6,870 bases of DNA from Chlamydiae bacterium RIFCSPHIGHO2_12_FULL_49_9 (GCA_001794935.1 MGLY01000044.1:1-6870), one strand, 5' to 3'. Shown: positions 1 to 6,764, numbered from the stretch's first letter. Numbers and translations are program-made. Notes: generated by a model not told the origin, from the letters alone.

Positions 1-1582
1 TGCGCTCTTTGTCCTCGGCAGAGTGGAGCTCGGCTTCTTTGACCTTGCGCTGGATCTCAGCGTCGGTTAAGCCCGATTTCGCCTCGATGCGGATCTTTTG
101 CTCTTTGCCCGACTGCTTATCTTTTGCAGAGACGTGGAGAATGCCGTCCGCATCGACGTCAAAAGCGACCTCGATCTGGGGCATACCGCGCGGCGCAGGA
201 GGGATGTCGGTGAGATCGAAACGGCCGATCTCTTTGTTGTCGCGAGCCATGGGACGCTCCCCCTGAAGAACGACGATCGTTACGGCAGGCTGGTTGTCAG
301 CGGCTGTCGAAAAGACCTGTTTCTTCTGGGTTGGGATTGTCGTATTGCGCTCGATGAGCGGAGTCAATACGCCGCCGAGCGTCTCGATGCCGAGGGTGAG
401 GGGCACAACGTCGAGAAGGAGCACGTCTTTGACGTCTCCAACGATGATACCGCCCTGGATCGCAGCGCCGATCGCAACTGCTTCGTCGGGATTGACGCCC
501 TTATGGGGCTCTCTGCCGAAGATCTCTTTTACTTTTTGCTGAACGGATGGCATACGAGTCATACCGCCGACGAGGATCACTTCGCCGATGTCGCTTGAAG
601 CGAGGCCTGCGTCTTTGAGCGCTTTTTGGCAAGGACCGACCGTTCTTTCGATCAAGTTATGGCAAAGGCTCTCGAGTTTGGCTCGGGAGAGTGTGAGCGC
701 AAGGTGTTTTGGACCCGACGCATCCATCGTGATGAACGGCTGGTTGATCTCGGTCGTCATGACGCCAGAGAGCTCGATTTTGGCTTTTTCCGCCGCATCG
801 CGAAGGCGCTGCAAGGCCATCTTGTCTTTGGAGAGGTCAATGCCGGTCTCTTTTTTAAACTCTTCGAGCATCCACTGGATGATGACGATATCAAAGTCGT
901 CGCCGCCGAGGTGGGTATCGCCATTTGTTGCAAGCACTTCGAAGACGCCGTCGCCGATCTCGAGCACCGAGATATCAAATGTACCGCCGCCGAGATCGTA
1001 TACTGCGATCTTCTTGTCGGTATTTTGCTTGTCGAGGCCATAAGCGAGAGCGGCAGCTGTCGGCTCGGGGATAATCCTTTTTACGTCGAGTCCTGCGATG
1101 CGGCCCGCATCTTTGGTGGATTGTCTTTGAGAGTCGTTAAAGTAAGCGGGAACGGTGATGACCGCCTCGGTTACTTTTTCGCCGAGATAGCTCTCTGCGG
1201 TCTCTTTCATTTTGATGAGGACTTGCGCTGCAGCCTCTTCAGGGGAGACGATTTTTCCATCTACTTCGAAGACGGCGTCGCCGTTTGCGTTTTTTATCAC
1301 TTTGTAAGGAACGGTGGCAATCTCCGACTGAACCTCACTGAATTTGCGGCCGATAAACCGTTTTGTCGAATAGAGGGTTTTGTCAGGATTGGTTACGGCT
1401 TGGCGCTTGGCGGGGATACCGACGAGGCGCTCAGTTCCTTTATATGCGATCACAGAGGGAGTTGTTCTCGCCCCTTCCGCGCTTGCGATGACTACTGCGG
1501 ATCCGCCTTCCATGATGGAGACGCAGGAGTTGGTGGTACCGAGGTCGATACCGATGATTTTTTTCTTTGCTTTTTGGTTCAT
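1..1582 (-). CDS. dnaK: Molecular chaperone DnaK (Hsp70), 3' end cut off by window edge
   Basis: ATP-dependent cytoplasmic chaperone that binds exposed hydrophobic peptides, working with DnaJ and GrpE. The frame is open from the ATG at 1582 to the left edge, giving 527 codons of an expected 640-660, so most of the C-terminal lid is missing. Visible in order: phosphate loop IGIDLGTTNS near residues 9-18; catalytic lysine in STKRFIGRK (K74); VTVPAYFNDSQR with P145 and R153 of the interdomain switch; IIPEPTAAALAYG; DLGGGTFDIS; interdomain linker VLLLDVVPL at about 387-395; then the substrate-binding beta domain through SAKDKQSGKEQKI and the first lid helix, GLTDAEI. The Pro in IIPEPT (usually Asn) is the form I associate with chlamydial DnaK. 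The ATG overlaps the grpE stop (ATGA), and an AAGGAA Shine-Dalgarno at 1591-1596 lies 8 nt upstream. Identity is essentially certain. Confidence 0.98.
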   Translation of the reverse strand, partial: MNQKAKKKIIGIDLGTTNSCVSIMEGGSAVVIASAEGARTTPSVIAYKGTERLVGIPAKRQAVTNPDKTLYSTKRFIGRKFSEVQSEIATVPYKVIKNANGDAVFEVDGKIVSPEEAAAQVLIKMKETAESYLGEKVTEAVITVPAYFNDSQRQSTKDAGRIAGLDVKRIIPEPTAAALAYGLDKQNTDKKIAVYDLGGGTFDISVLEIGDGVFEVLATNGDTHLGGDDFDIVIIQWMLEEFKKETGIDLSKDKMALQRLRDAAEKAKIELSGVMTTEINQPFITMDASGPKHLALTLSRAKLESLCHNLIERTVGPCQKALKDAGLASSDIGEVILVGGMTRMPSVQQKVKEIFGREPHKGVNPDEAVAIGAAIQGGIIVGDVKDVLLLDVVPLTLGIETLGGVLTPLIERNTTIPTQKKQVFSTAADNQPAVTIVVLQGERPMARDNKEIGRFDLTDIPPAPRGMPQIEVAFDVDADGILHVSAKDKQSGKEQKIRIEAKSGLTDAEIQRKVKEAELHSAEDKER

Positions 1583-2118
1583 ATATTTTCTTCCTTCTTT
1601 AATTCTTCTGAAGCTACGGGTTCTTCTACAGGTTTTGGATGTTTGGCCACTTTGACCCGGGCGGGCCGGATCGTGCGGTTTGAGCTTTTATATCCCTTCG
1701 AGTACTCCTGAATGATCATTCCATCCGGCTGCTCGAGGGTTTCCACAATTTCAACCGCTTCGTGAAATTGGGGGTCAAAGGTGTTTCCCACCGAGTGGTA
1801 AGAGACGACTCCCTGGTTGTGGAGCACCTCTTTAAACTGAGAGAGGATCATCTGAAAACCCATCGCCCAGTTCTTCACGTCCCCAGTTGCGCTATCGGCA
1901 AAGCGGAGAGCGTTTTCAAAGTTATCGATTGCAGGGAGAAAGTCGGAGATCGAGTTTTCGATGCCGAATTTCGCCATCTCCTGCTTTTCTCTTTGCATCC
2001 GCTTGCGGATGTTGTCCTGCTCGGCGAGCGCGCGGAGGTATTTGTCCTTCCAGTCTTCAACCGGGGGTTCAGCTTGCGGCTGGATGTCTTCTACAGGCTT
2101 TTCTTCTTCTGTTTTCAT
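1579..2118 (-). CDS. grpE: Nucleotide exchange factor GrpE
   Basis: Cochaperone that releases ADP from DnaK and so resets its peptide-binding cycle; a homodimer in the cytoplasm. The 179 residues have the usual GrpE layout: a disordered acidic N terminus (residues 1-20), a long charged helix (about 22-60, WKDKYLRALAEQDNIRKRMQ) that forms the dimer coiled coil, a helical region ending near residue 100, and the compact beta domain with the family signature GNTFDPQFHEAV (111-122) and the GYKSSNRTIRPARVKVAK segment (142-159). The C-terminal 20 residues are a charged tail rich in Glu and Lys. The start codon overlaps the hrcA stop as ATGA, and a strong Shine-Dalgarno AAGGA lies 7 nt upstream (2126-2130), inside the end of hrcA. 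The stop likewise overlaps the dnaK ATG. Size and motifs fit a complete gene. Confidence 0.97.
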   Translation of the reverse strand: MKTEEEKPVEDIQPQAEPPVEDWKDKYLRALAEQDNIRKRMQREKQEMAKFGIENSISDFLPAIDNFENALRFADSATGDVKNWAMGFQMILSQFKEVLHNQGVVSYHSVGNTFDPQFHEAVEIVETLEQPDGMIIQEYSKGYKSSNRTIRPARVKVAKHPKPVEEPVASEELKKEENI

Positions 2119-3266
2119 TTAGGGTTCCTTGATTTGTTCTCGAGCAGGATAGAGGTATGGTCTACCTGCGGCGCATGAGAGGGTTGGCGAAACGAGATTT
2201 TGTGTTTATAGACGCTCTTGGTGAGTGTTTGGCTTAAGCAATCGGCGAAGAGCTGCGTCAGGCCAAAGAGATTTTTGTAGGGGAGGCGCATCGGCCCTAA
2301 AAGGGCGACTGCTCCCGCAATCGTCTGATGGATCCGATAAGGAGTTGCGATCACTGCGCACTCCGATCCGGGAGGGACAAAGGGGCAAAGCTCGTCGCCG
2401 ATCCAAGAGGTGAGTTCGTTGTTCTTGGCGGATGTTTGCAGGAGCGCTCTCATTTGCGTCTCATCTTCAAGTAAAGAGAGGCTGTTTGCGAGGGCCGCCG
2501 CATCATTGAACTCGGGATAGGCGAGAAGTTTGGAAAGGCCGGTTCGCAAAATATCCTCATGGGAAAAATTCGCATAGCCGACGACATGGCGCACCATGAT
2601 CTCGTTGTAGATGCGCTGAGCTGTTTTCGCATCGCTCTCTTTGAGGAAGAGGGGCTTTTCTCCCTTATTCATCCGCCAGAGAAAGTACTCTTCCAAAGAG
2701 CGGAAGAAAGGGGTGTCGACGGGGCGCTCGAGATAGATCGTCTCGGTGCGGATTAAACCGAAGTCGGTGATGAGGACGGAGAGGAGCTTGTGGGGATCGA
2801 TCGGGATGATTTTGACATCCTGGACAAAGTCGTGATCGAATCTTGGGGCTGAGATAAAGACAGCGCAGCGGGTCATTTCGCTTAAAGCTTCAGCTGCTTT
2901 GTTGAGAGTTGTTCCGATCTCCCTCGATTCGCTATCGATTGCCTCGAGAAGCATTTTTTCCTGGGCGTTTTCGACGGTTCCTTGAGAGTGGAGAGAGTCG
3001 GCGTAAAGTCTAAAGGCTTTTTCGGTCGGGATTCTGCCGCCGGAGGTGTGCTGCTGCTTGAGGTATCCCTGCTCTTCCATCTTGCCAAAGTAATTGCGGA
3101 TGGTAGCGGAACTAAGGGAGTCAAAACCATTTTCTTGAAGCGTATGAGAGCCGATCGGCTTGCCACTTTTCAAGTAAAGCTCGATGAGCCCGATCAGAAC
3201 CGCTTGCTCTCGATCGGTCTTGGGAAGCCTTCTCGCGGGAATTTTTTTAGGAGTGGCAGTCTTCAT
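2115..3266 (-). CDS. hrcA: Heat-inducible transcription repressor HrcA
   Basis: Repressor that binds the CIRCE operator and shuts off the dnaK operon (and, in relatives, groES-groEL) until heat or chaperone titration relieves it. The 383 residues show an N-terminal winged-helix DNA-binding domain (about 15-90) with SSATIRNYFGKMEEQGYLKQ and HTSGGRIPTEKAFR, then a GAF-like and dimerisation core ending in LLGPMRLPYKNLFGLTQLF (322-340). About 25 residues (from SFRQPSH to the end) follow the core; a chlamydia-specific C-terminal extension is known for this family and modulates repressor activity, and this tail probably corresponds to it. ATG at 3266 is chosen because an in-frame TGA sits at 3282-3284 and no other start lies between. 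Its Shine-Dalgarno-like GAAGGA (3269-3274) is only 2 nt from the ATG, closer than usual. It is the first gene of the hrcA-grpE-dnaK operon. Confidence 0.97.
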   Translation of the reverse strand: MKTATPKKIPARRLPKTDREQAVLIGLIELYLKSGKPIGSHTLQENGFDSLSSATIRNYFGKMEEQGYLKQQHTSGGRIPTEKAFRLYADSLHSQGTVENAQEKMLLEAIDSESREIGTTLNKAAEALSEMTRCAVFISAPRFDHDFVQDVKIIPIDPHKLLSVLITDFGLIRTETIYLERPVDTPFFRSLEEYFLWRMNKGEKPLFLKESDAKTAQRIYNEIMVRHVVGYANFSHEDILRTGLSKLLAYPEFNDAAALANSLSLLEDETQMRALLQTSAKNNELTSWIGDELCPFVPPGSECAVIATPYRIHQTIAGAVALLGPMRLPYKNLFGLTQLFADCLSQTLTKSVYKHKISFRQPSHAPQVDHTSILLENKSRNPK

Positions 3267-3291
3267 AGTCCTTCGCTCATTTCATATGGAG

Positions 3292-3321
3292 ATTATATCA
3301 AATAGGCGCCGCGATGCGCAA
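3292..3321 (-). promoter_or_regulatory. Candidate promoter of hrcA-grpE-dnaK
   Basis: On the minus strand a perfect -10 hexamer TATAAT lies at 3297-3292, preceded at an 18-bp spacing by TTGCGC (3321-3316), a weak -35 matching TTGACA at the first three positions only. The predicted start falls near 3285, about 18 nt before the hrcA ATG. In this arrangement the CIRCE element sits just upstream of the -35. The -10 is convincing and the -35 is not. The spacer is unusually GC-rich in its upstream half. The call rests on hexamer matching alone. Confidence 0.55.
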
Positions 3322-3327
3322 GAAATT

Positions 3328-3354
3328 TTAGCAATCATTGGTTTAGATTGCTGG
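3328..3354 (-). promoter_or_regulatory. Degenerate CIRCE operator (HrcA binding site)
   Basis: On the plus strand the halves read TTAGCAATC (3328-3336), a 9-base spacer, and GATTGCTGG (3346-3354). The canonical CIRCE is TTAGCACTC-N9-GAGTGCTAA. Spacer length is exactly canonical. Seven of nine arm positions are self-complementary, and the one internal departure from consensus (C to A) is matched by the complementary change (G to T) in the other arm. The last two bases of the second arm (GG instead of AA) break the symmetry. Position between the gdh stop and hrcA is where autoregulation of this operon is expected. Confidence 0.88.
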
Positions 3355-3360
3355 ATCTTG

Positions 3361-3366
3361 ATTTTA
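3361..3366 (-). promoter_or_regulatory. Possible alternative -10 element upstream of CIRCE
   Basis: TAAAAT on the minus strand lies 6 bp upstream of the CIRCE palindrome and just past the gdh stop codon. If used, transcription would begin at about the first base of the palindrome, the classic position for a HrcA-controlled promoter. The matching -35 region would lie inside the end of gdh (near 3384-3389, TTAGTC) and is poor. It is offered as an alternative or second promoter. Confidence 0.25.
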
Positions 3367-3371
3367 AATAG

Positions 3372-6300
3372 CTAATCTTCTAGGACTAAGGATGCGATCG
3401 TTGGGAGGAGGTCGGTTAAAGATGCAGACCAGTCGATCCCCCTTTTATAAACAAGGCGGGCGCCGATAAATGCGGCGATCACTGCTTTTTTGTGAATTTC
3501 GGGAATTGTTAAAACTTTTTTTGAATATTTGTTTCGGAGAAGAGGCGGACAATAGGCGAGTAAACAGCGGATCAGCGGCTCTTTTGGATCTTTGGGAAGA
3601 TCGATCGTCTCGAGATAATCGAGGAGCTGATATTTAAAGAGATTGATTTTTTCGGAGATCTTTTCCGAGACGTCCGTCAGGTAGGCACCGGTTTCTTTAT
3701 GGGTATTTAAAAGGAGGCGTGCTTCATTCATCGCTGCCATTTTGATGAACTCGAGCACCTCTTTAATATACTGAGGCTTTTCCTTGATGAACTCCTCTTC
3801 CGACATGCAAAGGCTCGCGAGCACTTCCAAAGAAGAGCAGATGACGCCCCCTTTATTGCAGGAGCTGTCTTTAATGATGATCACGCCGAGCTTTTCAAGC
3901 TCTCTTCTGGCTCCGGGAGTGAGGTAGAGGTTCGCCCCTTCGACGATCGCCTTTGAGGTGGGTTTGCCCATTTCGTCGAGGTAGTTTTGCCAGTTTGTCT
4001 CATTCAGAGTTCTCGGGCGTCCTCCGCCGGTGATGAAGATATCTGTTTTGATTTGGTTCATATTGCTGCGGAAGAGATGGTTCATCTCGTTGCCGGACAG
4101 ATAATCTTGGACGAGCTTGCCCCCTTTTTTTCTAAAGCAAAGCGTCTGCTGGGCATAGGAGCTCTCTTCTCTTTTTGTTTTGAGATCGAGCAAAAACCCC
4201 CCCTCGGAGAGCTTTTCGGGAGGGTAGTTGCGGATAGGGACCGATTTGTGAAAGAGCTCCACCATCTCTTTGAGATCGAGTCCTTCCGGATCATAGATTG
4301 TTCCCGAGACGTCGGTCAGGGCGAGGAGTTTGGCCGTTTTTGGGTAGAATTTGTAGAGGTTGAGGATTTCGTTTCCGGCGACGTCGCCATCAGGTCCTCC
4401 CGAAATTTTTAAGGTGAAGCGATCTTTTTCGGGATTGATGCCGAGGTAGAGAAGCACCTCGTGCATGTAGACGTTGACGCCATAGGAGGTGACGCCAAAT
4501 TCTTTATGGTTGATGCCGGCGCCGGGTTTGCTGCTCATGAACGATCTTCCCGGCTTATATCCCTTCCTGACTGCAAAATTTGCAATCCAGACGATCATGT
4601 CATTCGACATATTTTCATCGGGACCAAGGTAGATGTATTCGGGCTTTTTCCAATAGTCGACGATCGATTTGGCTCTCAGTTTTCCGTCATCTTCGCAGTT
4701 GACCAGGGTGACGAGACTGTCGATAAAGGAGCGTTGCGATGCAAAAATAAACGCCTGTTTGTGATCGCGTCTAAAAATGGAGAGCTTTTCCTCTTGGATT
4801 GCGTCCAAGACTCCATCTGCCTCCATCTCTTTTTTATAAACTTCTTCTTCCGAGCTGAATGTGTCAAAGGGCTCGAGGAGGATTGCCGTTTTAGCGCCCC
4901 CTTCAGGGATGTCTTTGTTTTTCTTTTGCTGCGTGTAGGCGAGGTTATACGCTTCGGAAAAGATGTTGTTTCTCTCGGATAAAAACTGCTCTCTTCTTTC
5001 GGGAATAACGGTTCTGACGCCGCCTCTTGCCAAATCTTTAAAGCGGATGTTGAAGCCGATGAAGTGCATGCCGCAGATGAAGAAGATCGCAAATGGAAGC
5101 TCCGGGAATTTTTCTTTCCTTTCAAAAGGGACTGCATCGAGATATTGGGGCTCCAGTCTAAATGAAAAGCTCGTCTTGTTATTGCGATAGAAATTGGTTT
5201 TTAGCGTGAAGTGGATGAAATTCATCGCCTGTTTGAGGATGTTTTTTCTCCTCTGATCGTTGAGGGCCTGTCCCGTGTCGAGACGATCCACCAGCGAGAA
5301 GAACTCCTTTTGGATTTTATTGAATTTGGAAAGGTCGTGTTTTTCCGGGTGGAATTTGGCTTCAAATGCCTTGCAGAGTTTAACGGTGAGTTCAGGGTGT
5401 CGAGAGAGTCCCTCGATCGCATTTTCATGGGAGTAGAGATTCGGATCGGCGTAGACGAGAACCTGGTGGACAAAGCTGGCGATGCTTCTCACGAGATGCC
5501 CCTCATTGCCGCTCAAAGTCTGGTTTTGGACAAAAGCGCTGTTGATGAGGTCGTTGGTCTCAAAGTATTTTAAAAGGACGACCTCTCGCAAAAAATCGTC
5601 AAGGTCGGCCTCTTCCCAAGCGGCCTTTCCTTTCATGCCGTGGAGGCCGAGAGAGAGGATGAGGATGCTCTCAGTGCTATAGGGATTGATGTAGGTGGCG
5701 ACGACTTTTTGAAGGGCGAGTTTATGGGAATTGATGATTTTTGCGAGATGATACAAAAAGCCCGCTTTCGGCACGTTTCGCCAGGCCATGATGAGCTGAA
5801 GCGAAGGGGCTTCTTTGCTTTTCCAGTCTTCATTTCTTCTCAACTCGTATTGGCACTGATCTCTCGTTTTGGCCCTTAAAAAAAGATCGATGGCGATTTT
5901 AAGCCTCTCATCTGTCATCGAGCGGACAAAGCAGGGCGTGAGGCCGTGAAGAAGCGGTTCGAGTTCTTCCGACTTCAGATCGGGATTTTTTTCTCTGACG
6001 AGCTTGAGGATCTCTTTTTTTTGCTCTTGGGACAGCGTCTCTTCTTCACCCGAATCCTTAAAGTACAGGACGGCAATTCTCAGATTTTTCTTCTTTTCGC
6101 CGGGCGGCGGCTCGTTGGAGACGAAAGCCCTGTAGTAGCGGATGGCCAAGTGGCTGTGCATTTTCAAGATTTTGAGATCGGCGTCCGGGGCATCGCTGCA
6201 CAAGATGACGATTCTGTCTTTTAGGTGGATGGGGCAAAACCGATCTTGGAGGGCAAAGCTGAGAAGGTTGCGGGCGATCAAGATCCGCATCCCTACATCC

Positions 6301-6440
6301 ACCTCATTGAAAAACTTGGGCGGCATGTGGTTTTCCAGCCATCGGTAGGCCTTGGCGAACTCTTCTGATTCGGCCTGGATGGCCTCCTTGAGCTCTTCTT
6401 GAGATAGGGGGGAGTGGCCCTTTGGCTTTTGGGGGTGCAT
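3372..6440 (-). CDS. gdh: NAD-dependent glutamate dehydrogenase, large (about 115 kDa) Gdh2-like type
   Basis: Predicted to oxidise glutamate to 2-oxoglutarate and ammonium with NAD+, feeding the TCA cycle; cytoplasmic. At 1022 residues it is far longer than the 450-residue hexameric enzymes and shorter than the 1600-residue bacterial type. It matches the size and motifs of the fungal Gdh2-like class. Residues 1 to about 440 form the poorly conserved N-terminal regulatory region. The catalytic part follows: FNIRFKDLARGGVR (463-476), YNLAYTQQKKNKDIPEGGAK (498-517) with K517 as the active-site lysine, YLGPDENMSND (604-614), FGVTSYGV (648-655), the nucleotide-binding segment SGGPDGDVAGNEI (680-692), AIVEGANLYLTPGAR (831-845) and the glycine-rich NKGGVICSSLEV (862-873). 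ATG at 6440 follows AAAGGGAGC, whose purine run is only 1-3 nt from the start; the next Met is residue 39. It has its own upstream region and ends 105 bp before hrcA. Family assignment is firm; cofactor preference and reaction direction are inferred. Confidence 0.92.
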   Translation of the reverse strand: MHPQKPKGHSPLSQEELKEAIQAESEEFAKAYRWLENHMPPKFFNEVDVGMRILIARNLLSFALQDRFCPIHLKDRIVILCSDAPDADLKILKMHSHLAIRYYRAFVSNEPPPGEKKKNLRIAVLYFKDSGEEETLSQEQKKEILKLVREKNPDLKSEELEPLLHGLTPCFVRSMTDERLKIAIDLFLRAKTRDQCQYELRRNEDWKSKEAPSLQLIMAWRNVPKAGFLYHLAKIINSHKLALQKVVATYINPYSTESILILSLGLHGMKGKAAWEEADLDDFLREVVLLKYFETNDLINSAFVQNQTLSGNEGHLVRSIASFVHQVLVYADPNLYSHENAIEGLSRHPELTVKLCKAFEAKFHPEKHDLSKFNKIQKEFFSLVDRLDTGQALNDQRRKNILKQAMNFIHFTLKTNFYRNNKTSFSFRLEPQYLDAVPFERKEKFPELPFAIFFICGMHFIGFNIRFKDLARGGVRTVIPERREQFLSERNNIFSEAYNLAYTQQKKNKDIPEGGAKTAILLEPFDTFSSEEEVYKKEMEADGVLDAIQEEKLSIFRRDHKQAFIFASQRSFIDSLVTLVNCEDDGKLRAKSIVDYWKKPEYIYLGPDENMSNDMIVWIANFAVRKGYKPGRSFMSSKPGAGINHKEFGVTSYGVNVYMHEVLLYLGINPEKDRFTLKISGGPDGDVAGNEILNLYKFYPKTAKLLALTDVSGTIYDPEGLDLKEMVELFHKSVPIRNYPPEKLSEGGFLLDLKTKREESSYAQQTLCFRKKGGKLVQDYLSGNEMNHLFRSNMNQIKTDIFITGGGRPRTLNETNWQNYLDEMGKPTSKAIVEGANLYLTPGARRELEKLGVIIIKDSSCNKGGVICSSLEVLASLCMSEEEFIKEKPQYIKEVLEFIKMAAMNEARLLLNTHKETGAYLTDVSEKISEKINLFKYQLLDYLETIDLPKDPKEPLIRCLLAYCPPLLRNKYSKKVLTIPEIHKKAVIAAFIGARLVYKRGIDWSASLTDLLPTIASLVLED

Positions 6441-6558
6441 GCTCCCTTTCTACTCTATCAACTCTTTTTTTTCTATATGCAACGCGATTCAAAATTTTCA
6501 TGGAAAAAATTAGGCCGACTAAACATATTAGGCAGTCTCTTATACAAAAGCAGGCAGC
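6441..6558. other. Divergent intergenic region between gdh and the small membrane-protein gene
   Basis: This AT-rich 118-bp gap must hold promoters for both directions. A weak minus-strand -10 candidate for gdh is TATAGA (6477-6472), with TGAAAA (6500-6495) at a 17-bp spacing. On the plus strand TATACA at 6541-6546 could serve as a -10 for the small gene, but it lies only 12 nt from the ATG and no good -35 precedes it. The heptamer ATTAGGC occurs twice. No terminator hairpin or structured RNA was seen. Confidence 0.4.
6509..6533 (+). repeat. Pair of ATTAGGC direct repeats
   Basis: ATTAGGC occurs at 6509-6515 and again at 6527-6533, a centre-to-centre distance of 18 bp. Between them CTAA (6519-6522) forms a small inverted repeat with the TTAG of the first copy. 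Position upstream of both divergent genes would suit a regulator, but seven bases twice in AT-rich DNA may be chance. Confidence 0.3.
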
Positions 6559-6753
6559 ATGGGTTCTTTTTCTGAAATACTCATTAGAATTTTCATTGGG
6601 TTTGTGGCAGCCCTTGGCTATGGGTTTGCCTTTCTTAAAATATATGAACTTTTTCGAAGAGGCGTTCATCAAAATAATCGAGCCAAAATTTGGTGGGCGT
6701 TCTCATCTGCAATTTTTTTGCTGATTTTAATCGTCTATCTGTTTTCACAATAA
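6559..6753 (+). CDS. Small two-helix membrane protein of unknown function
   Basis: A 64-residue product with two clear hydrophobic spans, about residues 7-27 (ILIRIFIGFVAALGYGFAF) and 44-62 (IWWAFSSAIFLLILIVYLF), joined by a short basic loop (FRRGVHQNNRAK). By the positive-inside rule the loop should be cytoplasmic and both ends periplasmic. I do not recognise the family. The ATG at 6559 is the only start after the in-frame TAG at 6529-6531; an AGG at 6553-6555 region (CAGGCAGC before the ATG) could serve as a weak ribosome-binding site. An overlapping frame from 6422 to 6724 is rejected because it starts inside gdh and lacks this clean membrane pattern. It is transcribed away from gdh, and a further small frame begins 11 nt after its stop, suggesting a two-gene unit. 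Confidence 0.65.
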   Translation: MGSFSEILIRIFIGFVAALGYGFAFLKIYELFRRGVHQNNRAKIWWAFSSAIFLLILIVYLFSQ

Positions 6754-6764
6754 GAAGGTTTAAG

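Noticed and set aside
98..598. Open plus-strand frame of 166 codons
   Set aside because: It is antisense to the dnaK substrate-binding region, has no ribosome-binding site or domain, and is explained by codon bias of dnaK.
626..1711. Open plus-strand frame of 361 codons as a protein-coding gene
   Set aside because: It lies opposite dnaK and the grpE end, whose identity is certain. Such mirror frames are a known artefact of hsp70 genes. Kept only as an annotation warning.
3305..3320. GC-rich GGCGCC...GCGC stretch as a terminator of gdh
   Set aside because: The arms are too short and overlapping to form a stable hairpin with a loop, and no T-run follows on the minus strand. It is more likely just the promoter spacer.
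3987..4982. Plus-strand frames of 141 and 173 codons inside the glutamate dehydrogenase gene
   Set aside because: They are antisense to strongly conserved catalytic motifs, and their translations show no recognisable domain.
6304..6672. Minus-strand frame of 122 codons upstream of and overlapping the gdh start
   Set aside because: It reads the first part of gdh in another frame and the intergenic region, has no domain, and conflicts with the small plus-strand membrane gene.
6422..6724. Plus-strand frame of 100 codons overlapping the 64-residue membrane protein
   Set aside because: It starts within gdh and shows no clean membrane topology, whereas the alternative frame gives two clear helices and ends just before a good ribosome-binding site.
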